Of a stretch of DNA of 64,000 nt, positions 25,600 to 33,192 are shown piece by piece. Where the stretch lies: contig CAJTHM010000019.1 of the NCBI GenBank assembly GCA_910576125.1, positions 62,001-126,000 on the forward strand, in the 5' to 3' direction. This DNA is from Lachnospiraceae bacterium (GTDB lineage Bacteria > Bacillota > Clostridia > Lachnospirales > Lachnospiraceae). The position numbers and the translations under genes were made by a program. Under the pieces are notes generated by a model. That model was given only the letters and a program-made list of their open reading frames with translations, did not search any database and was not told the DNA's origin. Positions within the stretch are counted from its first letter, which is position 1. Every line of letters starts with the position of its first letter.

Positions 25600-25911
25600 A
25601 TGGCAAACTATTTCGAGGACTTTGATTTCACGGATTTCTGGGAGGACAGCGGCTATGCGAAAGAGAAATATACCGAGGAGGCTCCCGGCGTCGAACTGAT
25701 CGCCAGCGTGGAGCAGGAGCTGGGCTACAAGCTGCCCCTATATCTGGCTGATGAAGCGGCACAACGGCGGGTTGGGCAGGGGGACGGTCTGAAGCCCGGG
25801 AGCTTCGCTGTCCGGGATGTCCATATCCTGGACGGCAGGGCGGGCGCCTTTGAGCCCATGTCCCGGCGGAAGACCGCCCAGGGCCGGTTATGCTGCATAA
25901 GCTATATATAG
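25600..25911 (+). pseudogene. SUKH/SMI1-KNR4 immunity gene fragment
   Basis: MANYFEDFDFTDFWEDSGYAKEKY and LIASVEQELGYKLPLYL match the N-terminus of SUKH-family immunity proteins. The expected continuation is lost after about residue 50, and the frame ends in unrelated sequence. No toxin gene is adjacent. Confidence 0.6.
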
Positions 25912-26053
25912 TATTGCGGGTGCCGCTTTGTACCATCTGCCCGGTGCTTGCGTCTGTCAGCGTCATCTGGGTGCGTATAAAAACTTTGCCTCTTTTAGGT
26001 TTGTTATCTTAGATTATCATTAAGGAAAGGCTCTTGAATTTTTGGTACCAAGA
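25912..26053. other. Intergenic, promoter region of the HTH-ABC unit
   Basis: No gene seen. Base composition shifts here from GC-rich to AT-rich, marking the left edge of the ABC cargo. Confidence 0.4.
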
Positions 26054-26067
26054 TGATAATATTATCA
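26054..26067. promoter_or_regulatory. Candidate operator 1 of the HTH regulator
   Basis: Perfect 14-bp palindrome TGATAATATTATCA, 28 bp before the regulator start. A 13/14 copy lies before the ABC operon at 26692. Confidence 0.6.
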
Positions 26068-26095
26068 AATAGACCGAATGATTGGAGGGATAGGC

Positions 26096-26632
26096 ATGGA
26101 TAAAAAAATTATGGATGTATTGACGAACCCGATTAAATGCAAACTATTTCTGGAAATACAGAATTGTGGGGAAACTACTGCTAAACATTTATCCGAAACC
26201 TTTTCGGATATTCCGCCTGCAACGCTTTATCGCTATTTGAAGAGAATGACAAATGACAAAGTATTAAAAATTGTAAATCAAACGCAAGTCAGAGGTGCTT
26301 TAGAAAAGACTTATGCGATAGATATTGATATGACAAAAGATTTTAAAGAAATCTTAGACAGCAACTCTGGTGAAGCCTATATGCAGTCGTTTATGCAATA
26401 TATTATTGGCTTTGCGGAGTTATTCCAAGATTATTGTAAACGGGATGATATAGACATTGTAAAGGATAAATCCGGTTTTTCCTTATCCCCTCTTTATCTA
26501 ACGGATGAGGAACTTGATATGCTGATTGGAACTATTAGGGATGCAATAAAGCCTTATGGAAACAACACGCCCGCAGCGGGGCGAAAGCTGCATTCTATTG
26601 GCGTTATTGTTTCTCCGCCTAAAATGGATTAA
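26096..26632 (+). CDS. ArsR/PadR-like winged-helix regulator
   Basis: 178 aa. The winged helix (MDVLTNPIKCKLFLEIQ, TAKHLSETFSDIPPATLYRYLKRM) occupies residues 5-70 and resembles ArsR-like transporter regulators; a helical C-terminal half probably dimerizes. It is AT-rich like the following ABC genes. A terminator separates it from them, but matching palindromes in front of both units suggest it controls itself and the transporter. Confidence 0.78.
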   Translation: MDKKIMDVLTNPIKCKLFLEIQNCGETTAKHLSETFSDIPPATLYRYLKRMTNDKVLKIVNQTQVRGALEKTYAIDIDMTKDFKEILDSNSGEAYMQSFMQYIIGFAELFQDYCKRDDIDIVKDKSGFSLSPLYLTDEELDMLIGTIRDAIKPYGNNTPAAGRKLHSIGVIVSPPKMD

Positions 26633-26635
26633 AAA

Positions 26636-26672
26636 TTTCCCGCCTGTCCTCAGTGATGGACGGGATTTTTCT
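26636..26672 (+). terminator. Terminator after the HTH regulator
   Basis: CCCG...TGTCC pairs with GGAC-GGG across an 8-nt loop (with a bulge), followed by ATTTTT. Confidence 0.6.
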
Positions 26673-26705
26673 TGACTTTTTAATATCAATATGATATTAT
26701 TATCA
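26672..26705 (+). promoter_or_regulatory. Promoter and operator 2 before the ABC operon
   Basis: A possible -35, TTGACT (26672-26677), is followed by TGATATTATTATCA (26692-26705). The latter differs by one base from the palindrome before the regulator gene and overlaps the expected -10 position. Confidence 0.6.
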
Positions 26706-26732
26706 ACATGATATTAAAAGGAGGTAAGACCT

Positions 26733-26804
26733 ATGAAGAAAAAATGAATTACTCCTGTATCCGCAATCCTTTACTGGGCAATTGTGAAAAAGTACAAAAA
26801 CTAA
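26733..26804 (+). pseudogene. Tiny ORF with an in-frame TGA
   Basis: After an excellent AAGGAGGTAAGACCT ribosome site the frame reads MKKK, TGA, then ITPVSAILYWAIVKKYKN and TAA. If the TGA were TGG this would be a 23-aa basic, hydrophobic peptide (a small membrane protein or leader). Its placement before the ABC operon suggests a former leader or accessory peptide. Confidence 0.4.
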
Positions 26805-26825
26805 AAACCAAAGGAGGCTAATAAA

Positions 26826-27557
26826 ATGGACGCCGTATTAGAAATGAAGAATTATTCTAAAGTTTATTCTGGAAACAAAAAGGCTGTTGACGGTCTGGAT
26901 TTGAGTGTAAAAGCAGGAGAAATCCATGCTTTTATTGGTCACAATGGTGCGGGGAAAACAACAACAATCCGTGCGATTGTCGGTATAATGGACTTTGACG
27001 AGGGGGAAATCCTTATAAACGGTCATTCTGTAAAGGATGAGCCTGTCAAATGCAAATCTATGACAGCTTATATTCCGGACAATCCCGACTTATATGACTA
27101 TGTAACAGGCATCCAATATTTAAACTATATGTGTGATATGTTTTCTGTTCCTGCCAAAGAAAGAGTTTCAAGAATACAGGAATATGCGGATATTTTCAAA
27201 ATAACGGACAGTCTTGGGGATTTAATCAGCTCCTATTCGCATGGTATGAAGCAGAAACTTGCGTTGATTGGCGCATTTGTACATTCTCCGCAGCTTTTGG
27301 TGTTAGACGAGCCATTTGTCGGTCTTGACCCCGAAGCATCTTTCCATTTAAAAAAGATGATGCGTCAACTTTGTGATACAGGGACAGCAATTTTTTTCTC
27401 CACTCATGTGCTTGAAGTTGCCGAAAAATTGTGTGACAAGGTTACTATCATCAATAACGGTAAATTGATAGAAAGTGGAACGATGGAAGAAATCAAAGGA
27501 AGCCATAGTCTTGAAGATGTATTCATGGAGGTAGTTGAAAATGAAAGGCAAGTATAA
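26826..27557 (+). CDS. ABC transporter ATP-binding protein
   Basis: 243 aa. Walker A GHNGAGKTT near residue 38, signature-like YSHGMKQKLALIGA near 139, Walker B LLVLDEPFVGLDP near 157, and the switch histidine in FFSTHVLEVAE. The layout resembles exporters for lantibiotics or small drugs, with separate membrane subunits. It overlaps the permease start by 17 bp. Confidence 0.93.
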   Translation: MDAVLEMKNYSKVYSGNKKAVDGLDLSVKAGEIHAFIGHNGAGKTTTIRAIVGIMDFDEGEILINGHSVKDEPVKCKSMTAYIPDNPDLYDYVTGIQYLNYMCDMFSVPAKERVSRIQEYADIFKITDSLGDLISSYSHGMKQKLALIGAFVHSPQLLVLDEPFVGLDPEASFHLKKMMRQLCDTGTAIFFSTHVLEVAEKLCDKVTIINNGKLIESGTMEEIKGSHSLEDVFMEVVENERQV

Positions 27558-29121
27558 GTATCTCTTGAGGATGCAGTTATACAATCTTTTCGGAATTAAC
27601 CGATTGATTCATTCTCGTGATAAACAGGAAAAACAACGTTCTGCGATTGTTGGCGCTTTAGGATTAACCGCCATTGCCATTCTTGTAGTCTATACGACAA
27701 AATTCAGCAATAGTATGGCATTAGCGGGACTCAGCGAAGCATTACCAACGCTCATGGTAGTGGTCTGCTCTTTAGCAGCTTTGACCCTTACATTTGTTAA
27801 AAGTACAGGAGTGCTTATCGGATTAAAAGATTATGATATGGTTATGTCCATGCCTGTAAGCACGATTTCTATTGTGACAAGCCGTATAACGATGCTGTAT
27901 CTCATCAATCTGACAATTGGCTTTATAGCCATGCTGCCGTCAAGCATTATCTATGTTTTATACGAACAGCCGCCGATTTTGAGTTACCTGTTTTTAGTGG
28001 GTTCGTTATTTTTGACACCGATTATTCCCATGATTATTTCACTATCATTAGGTGTTCTAATTGTTGCCGTTTCATCACATTCAAGACACAAAAATGTTAT
28101 TTCATTGGTTTTGAGTACGGCTGCCGTACTGATGATTGTATTTGCTTCCGCAAAAACACAGTCAATGGATGCAACGCAGATAACTAATTTAGGTGTCGCA
28201 ATGGCAGAAGCGGTAAACAAATTTTATCCGCCAGCTATTCTTTTTACAAATGCCTTATTGCACAATGATTGGGCAGGCTTTGTTATTTTTGCCGCTGTTT
28301 CCCTGTTGCCGGGCATTGCTTTCATAACGATTGTTTCTCATTACTATAAAAGATTGAATACAGCGGTATTCTCACATTATGCAAAAAAAGAGTATAAAAT
28401 GGGAACATTAAAATCTTCATCTCCATTTATGGCATTGTATAAAAAGGAGCTTCGCCGATTAAGTTCATGTACGATTTATGCCTTGAATTCATGTATAGGA
28501 ATCGTCCTGCTTTTCGTTGTGGCAGTTATGGCAGCATTTTTTATGCCGCCTGCTATACGACAGCAAATAGAAACGATGGGAATTATGCGCATCATTCAAA
28601 ATATTATGCCGATTGCGCTTTCTGTTTTTGTGACGATGACTTCTACCACGGCAGCATCCTTGTCTTTAGAGGGGAAAAACCGATGGATTATGTGTTCCGC
28701 TCCAACGCAGGCAAGGACAGTTTACCATTCTAAAATTGCGGTAAATTTAACAGTAATACTTCCTGTTTTATATGTTAGTGCAATTTTTATCAGAATTGCG
28801 ATTCCGTGTTCCTTGATGCAGACTATACTGTTATTTGCTATTCCTACGGTATATGCTTTTTTCATTTCAGTTCTTGGTATTTATCTGAATATCAAGTTTC
28901 CTAAGTATGATTGGACAAGTGAGTATTATGCGGTAAAAGGTGGGGCAATCTCAGTCTTAGCTACGGTTGGAGGTGGAATGGCAAGCAGCTTAACGCCATT
29001 GTATCTCTGTATAATCTTTCCGCAGTATCAAATGATAATTATGTTTGGTATTACCTGTCTAATACTGCTGGCAACTTTGGCAATCTATCTTAAGGTTTGC
29101 CGAACACAATTATATGTATAG
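27541..29121 (+). CDS. ABC transporter permease
   Basis: 526-aa hydrophobic protein with about twelve membrane segments, e.g. IVGALGLTAIAILVVY, CIGIVLLFVVAVMAAFF and LILLATLAIYL. It is the partner of the upstream ATPase and begins inside its end. The ATG is preceded by ATGGAGGTAGTTGAAA within the ATPase gene. Substrate unknown; exporters of this shape give bacitracin- or macrolide-like resistance or secrete peptides. Confidence 0.85.
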   Translation: MKGKYKYLLRMQLYNLFGINRLIHSRDKQEKQRSAIVGALGLTAIAILVVYTTKFSNSMALAGLSEALPTLMVVVCSLAALTLTFVKSTGVLIGLKDYDMVMSMPVSTISIVTSRITMLYLINLTIGFIAMLPSSIIYVLYEQPPILSYLFLVGSLFLTPIIPMIISLSLGVLIVAVSSHSRHKNVISLVLSTAAVLMIVFASAKTQSMDATQITNLGVAMAEAVNKFYPPAILFTNALLHNDWAGFVIFAAVSLLPGIAFITIVSHYYKRLNTAVFSHYAKKEYKMGTLKSSSPFMALYKKELRRLSSCTIYALNSCIGIVLLFVVAVMAAFFMPPAIRQQIETMGIMRIIQNIMPIALSVFVTMTSTTAASLSLEGKNRWIMCSAPTQARTVYHSKIAVNLTVILPVLYVSAIFIRIAIPCSLMQTILLFAIPTVYAFFISVLGIYLNIKFPKYDWTSEYYAVKGGAISVLATVGGGMASSLTPLYLCIIFPQYQMIIMFGITCLILLATLAIYLKVCRTQLYV

Positions 29122-29333
29122 ATTTGTGAAAAACATAGCTTTTCAGATTTGAAATTTAAGGCTTTGACCATAAGAACAGATGAGACTACTCGTTTCTGCT
29201 CCTTCTGTATCATTTGCCAACCTCTGAAAAAGTCGATTAGTTTCTTCTTGTTAATTGGAACAGTTCCCTGGTCTTATGAACAAATGCAATACCTTAGGGC
29301 ATTACAAAATGGTAGAAATCGTGTACCAGACAA
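29122..29333. other. Intergenic after the ABC operon
   Basis: No intact gene. Short frames with cysteines (FCSFCIICQPLKK) may be debris of the cysteine-rich KTR gene whose 3' end follows. Confidence 0.35.
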
Positions 29334-29398
29334 GAGCCGGACGCATAGACTGAGCCGATGAACTTGTGAGCAATCACGGTTTGTCGGCTTTTGTTTTG
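29334..29398 (+). repeat. KTR-gene 3' end and terminator, shared with 58487-58550
   Basis: GAGCC-GACGCATAGAC, GAGCCGATGAACTTGTG and AATCAC-GTTTGT-GGCT occur here and, on the other strand, at the end of the intact KTR gene at 58531. The AGCCGATGAAC/GTTTGTCGGCT hairpin with TTTT is a terminator. It ends the ABC cargo. Confidence 0.65.
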
Positions 29399-29470
29399 AA
29401 AACAATACTACATTTATTGGTTGCATTCTATTTTGTCAAGATAAGTATATTAAAATGATTTTCTATCCTA

Positions 29471-29500
29471 TTGACAAAAGCAAGGTATAAGAGTTATACT
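29471..29500 (+). promoter_or_regulatory. Promoter upstream of the HMA gene
   Basis: TTGACA (29471-29476), 18-bp spacer, TATACT (29495-29500). Confidence 0.55.
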
Positions 29501-29555
29501 TAAAATCGAGTTAGCGGCTACTAATACAAAACAGCCGCATTTTTTTGAGATATGA

Positions 29556-29571
29556 GTTAGTTTTTACTAAC
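29556..29571. promoter_or_regulatory. Dyad operator GTTAGT-N4-ACTAAC
   Basis: Perfect 6-4-6 inverted repeat between the promoter and the ribosome site of the HMA gene. The same dyad, one base longer per arm, lies at 33081 before the paired ABC transporters. Confidence 0.6.
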
Positions 29572-29600
29572 CATGATTGGGAGAGCAAGGAGGACATCTT

Positions 29601-29858
29601 ATGGTGAAGATAACAGTAGGAATAGAAGGAATGGCCTGCGGTATGTGCGAGGCGCATTTAGGCGAGGCTGTAAGGAATGCCTTTCAGGTAAAGAAAGTGA
29701 CAAGTTCCCATACAAAGAAGCAGATGGTCATCCTTGCGGAGAAGGACATTCCGGAGCAGGAACTGAGAAGCGTGGTGGCAAAGGCGGGATACGATGCCGT
29801 ATCCGTAAGCAGTGAGCCGTATGAGAAGAAAGGGCTGTTCAGAAGGTCTGGGAGGTGA
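29601..29858 (+). CDS. Heavy-metal-associated (HMA) domain protein
   Basis: 85 aa. VGIEGMACGMCEAHLGEAV contains the metal-binding Cys-x2-Cys of the GMTCxxC loop, and the beta-alpha-beta HMA fold covers residues 3-68. A small copper- or iron-type metallochaperone is likely. The start ATG follows AGGAGGACATCTT. It is followed by only a partial remnant (KYSLIGKIGSVVAGKLNN-like), and no P-type ATPase is nearby. Confidence 0.85.
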   Translation: MVKITVGIEGMACGMCEAHLGEAVRNAFQVKKVTSSHTKKQMVILAEKDIPEQELRSVVAKAGYDAVSVSSEPYEKKGLFRRSGR

Positions 29859-30181
29859 CGCTCCGCAACCGAAAAAATATTCCCTGATTGGAAAAATCGG
29901 AAGTGTCGTTGCAGGAAAGCTGAATAACAGGCTGGCGGTTTACAGGTGGCAGTAAAAATTCGGACTTATCAGAGGCGGCGCTGCCGCTTTTTCTGTACTG
30001 GTTTATGAGGGGAAGATTGTCCATAAAACGACATGAAAGAACAGCGAATAGTGACAAGCCTGCGGCTCATAAGATGCTGTAAGGCGGTTTTTTATTTTGC
30101 CCTCAAGTTTTCCTTTCTGCCGTGGCAATGAAATGGGAGGCTTTCTTAAATAAGCAGGGGTAAAATACATAAGCCTCCGCA
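29859..30181. other. Intergenic remnant region
   Basis: No intact gene. It contains the terminator at 29975 and a possible debris frame. The downstream edge abuts the recombinase 3' fragment. Confidence 0.35.
29975..29992 (+). terminator. Terminator after the HMA region
   Basis: GCGGC-GCT-GCCGC followed by TTTTT. Confidence 0.75.
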
Positions 30182-30466
30182 GTGGCTTTGGATGGGCAGG
30201 AAGAATTTAACGAGGACTTTTTTGAGGAAACGCTGGAGCGGATGGTGGTGCAGAAAACGGGGAGCATAGATTTCCGTCTGAAGGACGGCACGGTCAGGAC
30301 GCATGAAGCCCTGAAGCTCCGCGGCAGCAGGCATGAGAACACTTCCACGGAGGAATTTGCCGGGGCTGAATTTGAAAAACAGGTACAGGAGCTTATGGCA
30401 CCGGAGGACGGGAGCCTTGCGTGTCATTTTTATGGAGGGAAGGTGAGGAAATGGCAAAGAACGTGA
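30182..30466 (+). pseudogene. Serine recombinase 3' fragment
   Basis: About 94 residues like the end of a clostridial recombinase (EEFNEDFFEETLERMVVQKTGSIDFRLKDGTVRTHEA), with no resolvase domain before it. Its stop overlaps the start of the intact recombinase at 30451 by 16 bp, as in tandem recombinase operons. It probably belongs with the 5' fragment at 24399, split by about 5.6 kb of cargo. Confidence 0.65.
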
Positions 30467-32028
30467 CAACGATACCGGCTACGCTAAACCGCTTCACGGC
30501 GGACCCCGTCAGCAGCCGGAAGAAGCGGAGGGTGGCAGGCTACGCCCGCGTTTCCACCGGTATGGAAGACCAGCAGACCAGCTACGCCGCACAGTGCGAT
30601 TATTACACCAACTACATACAGAGCCGGGAGGATTGGGAATTTGTCAGACTGTATTCGGACGAGGGAATCAGCGCAACCTCCACACGGCACCGCAGCGGCT
30701 TTAACCAGATGGTGGAGGACGCCCTCGCCGGCCGCATCGACTTAATCATCACCAAGAGCGTGTCAAGGTTCGCAAGGAACACGGTCGACAGCCTTTCCAC
30801 CATCCGCAGGCTGAAAGAGAACGGCTGCGAGTGCTATTTCGAGAAGGAGAACATCTGGACGTTCGATTCCAAGGGCGAGCTGCTCATCACCATCATGTCC
30901 TCGCTGGCGCAGGAGGAGAGCCGGAGCATTTCGGAGAACTGCACCTGGGGCATGAGGAAGCGGTTTGCGGACGGCAAGGTGAGCGTTCCGTTCGGCAGGT
31001 TCCTCGGCTACGACCGGGGCGAGGACGGGAACCTTGTCATCAACGAAGGGCAGGCAGAAATAGTGCGGAAAATCTACGGACTGTTCCTGCACGGGCATTC
31101 GCCTTATAAGATCGCAAAGATACTGACGGAAGAAGGCATACCGACTCCGGGCGGCAAGAAGGTGTGGGGCAAGGCGGTGGTGGAATCCATCCTCACCAAC
31201 GAGAAATACAAAGGCGACGCCCTTCTCCAGAAGGTCTACACGGTGGATTTCCTCTCCAAGAAGAAAAAGGTCAACGAGGGCGAGGTGCCGCAGTATTATG
31301 TGGAGGGGAACCATCCGGCCATCATAGAGCCTTACGTCTTTGACAGCGTCCAGGCATTGATGAAGGCGAGGCGGCCGGGGAAGAACCGGAACAGCTGCGT
31401 TGGCGTTTTCTCCGGAAAGATAAAATGCGGGGACTGCGGGAGCTGGTACGGCTCCAAGGTCTGGCATTCCAATGATAAATACCGCAAGGTGGTCTGGCAG
31501 TGTAACCACAAATTTGACGGCGGGGAGAAATGCACCACGCCCCATCTTGACGAGGAAGCCATTAAGACGCTGTTCGTGAGGGCGCTGAACAGTTTCTGCG
31601 GGGAAAGGGCGGAGATCACGGCAGCCTTTGAGGAGATGAAGGAGGCGGCATTTGGGACGGATGAACTGGACAGGGAGAAGAAGCACCTGCAGGAGGAGAT
31701 GAACGTGGTGGCGGAGCTGATACAGCAGTGCATTGCCGAGAACGCCTGCATCGCGCAGAACCAGGCAGAATACGAAAAACGCTATCATGCCCTTGCGGAG
31801 CGGTTCGACAGGGTAAAGGCGCGACTCGGCGAGGTGGAGGACGGGATCGTGGCAAAGCAGGCGCAGCGGGAGATGATGCAGAACCTGGTGGATACGCTGG
31901 AAGGGATGCCGGATGCCTTGGACAGCTTTGACGAGGGCTCATGGTATGCGCTGGTGGATCATGCGACGGTCTATGGCAGGGAGGACATCCGGTTTACCTT
32001 CAAGAACGGGATGGAGATTAAGGCATAG
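30451..32028 (+). CDS. Large serine recombinase
   Basis: 525 aa. Catalytic serine in GYARVSTGMEDQQTSY near residue 36, arginine motif ITKSVSRFARNTVDSL near 103, recombinase domain (GRFLGYDRGEDG, VVESILTNEKYKGDALLQK) near 190-275, zinc ribbon CGDCGSWYGSKVWHSN...CNHKF near 325, and a coiled-coil C-terminus near 410-480. All key residues are present, so it should be active. The ATG follows GGTGAGGAA inside the previous gene's end. Confidence 0.93.
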   Translation: MAKNVTTIPATLNRFTADPVSSRKKRRVAGYARVSTGMEDQQTSYAAQCDYYTNYIQSREDWEFVRLYSDEGISATSTRHRSGFNQMVEDALAGRIDLIITKSVSRFARNTVDSLSTIRRLKENGCECYFEKENIWTFDSKGELLITIMSSLAQEESRSISENCTWGMRKRFADGKVSVPFGRFLGYDRGEDGNLVINEGQAEIVRKIYGLFLHGHSPYKIAKILTEEGIPTPGGKKVWGKAVVESILTNEKYKGDALLQKVYTVDFLSKKKKVNEGEVPQYYVEGNHPAIIEPYVFDSVQALMKARRPGKNRNSCVGVFSGKIKCGDCGSWYGSKVWHSNDKYRKVVWQCNHKFDGGEKCTTPHLDEEAIKTLFVRALNSFCGERAEITAAFEEMKEAAFGTDELDREKKHLQEEMNVVAELIQQCIAENACIAQNQAEYEKRYHALAERFDRVKARLGEVEDGIVAKQAQREMMQNLVDTLEGMPDALDSFDEGSWYALVDHATVYGREDIRFTFKNGMEIKA

Positions 32029-32042
32029 AGGATTTAGGCGAA

Positions 32043-32092
32043 AGAAAAGGCTTCTGACGCACTTGAAGTGCGGACAGGGGCTTTTCTTTTTT
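32043..32092 (+). terminator. Terminator after the recombinase
   Basis: GAAAAGGCTTCTG...GCACTTGAAGTGC...CAGGGGCTTTTC forms a long hairpin with an inner GCACTT/AAGTGC stem, followed by TTTTTTT. Confidence 0.65.
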
Positions 32093-32171
32093 TACGGAAT
32101 ATCCGGTATTGCAAATGGTATAAAAGTACAGGGAAAATGAAAACAGGATTTGGACATTCAGGCGGAAGTTA

Positions 32172-32269
32172 TACTGCCTAACGATTTCACTTGCCGTGAA
32201 ACCAGACTGCATAACGCTGACTGGTTCAATCGCATGATTACATTAGGCAGTATTCAGCGTTATGCAGTA
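32172..32269. mobile_element. 98-bp MITE-like element, copy A
   Basis: Bounded by TACTGCCTAACG and CGTTATGCAGTA (one mismatch between the ends) and flanked by TA on both sides. Inside, TGCATAACGCTGA pairs with TCAGCGTTATGCA, so the right part forms a long hairpin. It is the same length as copy B at 53177 and differs at only one base that I can see. TA duplication suggests mobilization by an IS630/mariner-type transposase, absent here. Confidence 0.85.
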
Positions 32270-32281
32270 TATTTTATCCTC

Positions 32282-32339
32282 TTGACAAAAACTCCGACTT
32301 GAACTATACTGTGTAATAGTGATATATAACAGTGTTATA
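32282..32339 (+). promoter_or_regulatory. Promoter and operator of the TetR gene
   Basis: TTGACA (32282-32287), 17-bp spacer, TATACT (32305-32310), then the perfect palindrome TATAACA-G-TGTTATA (32325-32339) near the expected start of transcription, a natural TetR autoregulatory site. Confidence 0.75.
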
Positions 32340-32360
32340 AGAAAAGGGGCGTGCGGCAGA

Positions 32361-32978
32361 ATGAGTGAGCCGGAGAGGAACACATTGGAGCTGATCCATG
32401 GGGCGGCCAAAGCGGAATTTATGGAAAAGGGGTTCCAGGCTGCCTCCCTGCGGAATATCGTCAAAACGGCAGGCGTGACCACCGGGGCATTTTACGGTTA
32501 TTACGACAGCAAGGAAGAACTGTTCGCAGCCCTGGTGGACCCGTCCTATGAATATATGATGGGGCGGTATAAGCAGACCCATGAATATTTTGAAAGCCTG
32601 CCCATGGAAAAGCAGCCGGAGCAGATGGGGAAGATGTCATCGGAGTGTATGAATGACCTGCTGGCATACTCCTGCGGGCATATGGATGAATTTTACCTGA
32701 TCCTGAAATGTTCGGCGGGTACGAAATATGCTTCCATGATCGATGACATGGTGGAGATTGAGGTGGAGGCTACCCATCATTATTATGAAGTCTTAAAGCA
32801 GCTTGGGACTCCTTCCCCCAAAATTGATGAAAGGCTGGAACATATCATGGCAACCGGGATGATAGGCGCCTTTTTTGAAATAGTTCTTCATAGGATGCCA
32901 TTTGAAGACGCGAAAGTCTTCTTGCAGCAGTTAAATGATTTCTACACCGCAGGGCGGATGAAGATCATGGGACAGTGA
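32361..32978 (+). CDS. TetR/AcrR family regulator
   Basis: 205 aa. N-terminal HTH in AKAEFMEKGFQAASLRNIVKTAGVTTGAFYGYYDSKEELFAAL (residues about 16-58), and a C-terminal ligand domain typical of regulators linked to ABC transporters. The paired transporters follow on the same strand. The ribosome site is weak (AAAAGGGGCGTGCGGCAGA); the ATG gives the usual TetR N-terminus. Confidence 0.9.
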   Translation: MSEPERNTLELIHGAAKAEFMEKGFQAASLRNIVKTAGVTTGAFYGYYDSKEELFAALVDPSYEYMMGRYKQTHEYFESLPMEKQPEQMGKMSSECMNDLLAYSCGHMDEFYLILKCSAGTKYASMIDDMVEIEVEATHHYYEVLKQLGTPSPKIDERLEHIMATGMIGAFFEIVLHRMPFEDAKVFLQQLNDFYTAGRMKIMGQ

Positions 32979-33080
32979 TCCGGGCCGACAGCCGGTAATA
33001 GAAAGTCTGCATCGCGGGCTTTCTATTATAGAATCTGGATAATAGAATCCTCTTTTGGATTCTATTATATTTTCCCTGAA

Positions 33081-33098
33081 GGTTAGTGAAAACTAACC
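33081..33098. promoter_or_regulatory. Dyad operator GGTTAGT-N4-ACTAACC
   Basis: Perfect 7-4-7 inverted repeat 95 bp before the first ABC gene. It shares GTTAGT-N4-ACTAAC with the site at 29556. Confidence 0.65.
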
Positions 33099-33192
33099 AA
33101 TATTTCATAAGGATAACAGGGAATGACTGCAGCGTTCCCTTTATCATAGATGTCGCAGACATCATAGAAAAACATACAAGGAGGTCTTACTT

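Noticed and set aside
32325..32339. TATAACAGTGTTATA as an insertion-sequence end
   Set aside because: It lies just after the -10 element of a TetR gene and is better explained as its operator.
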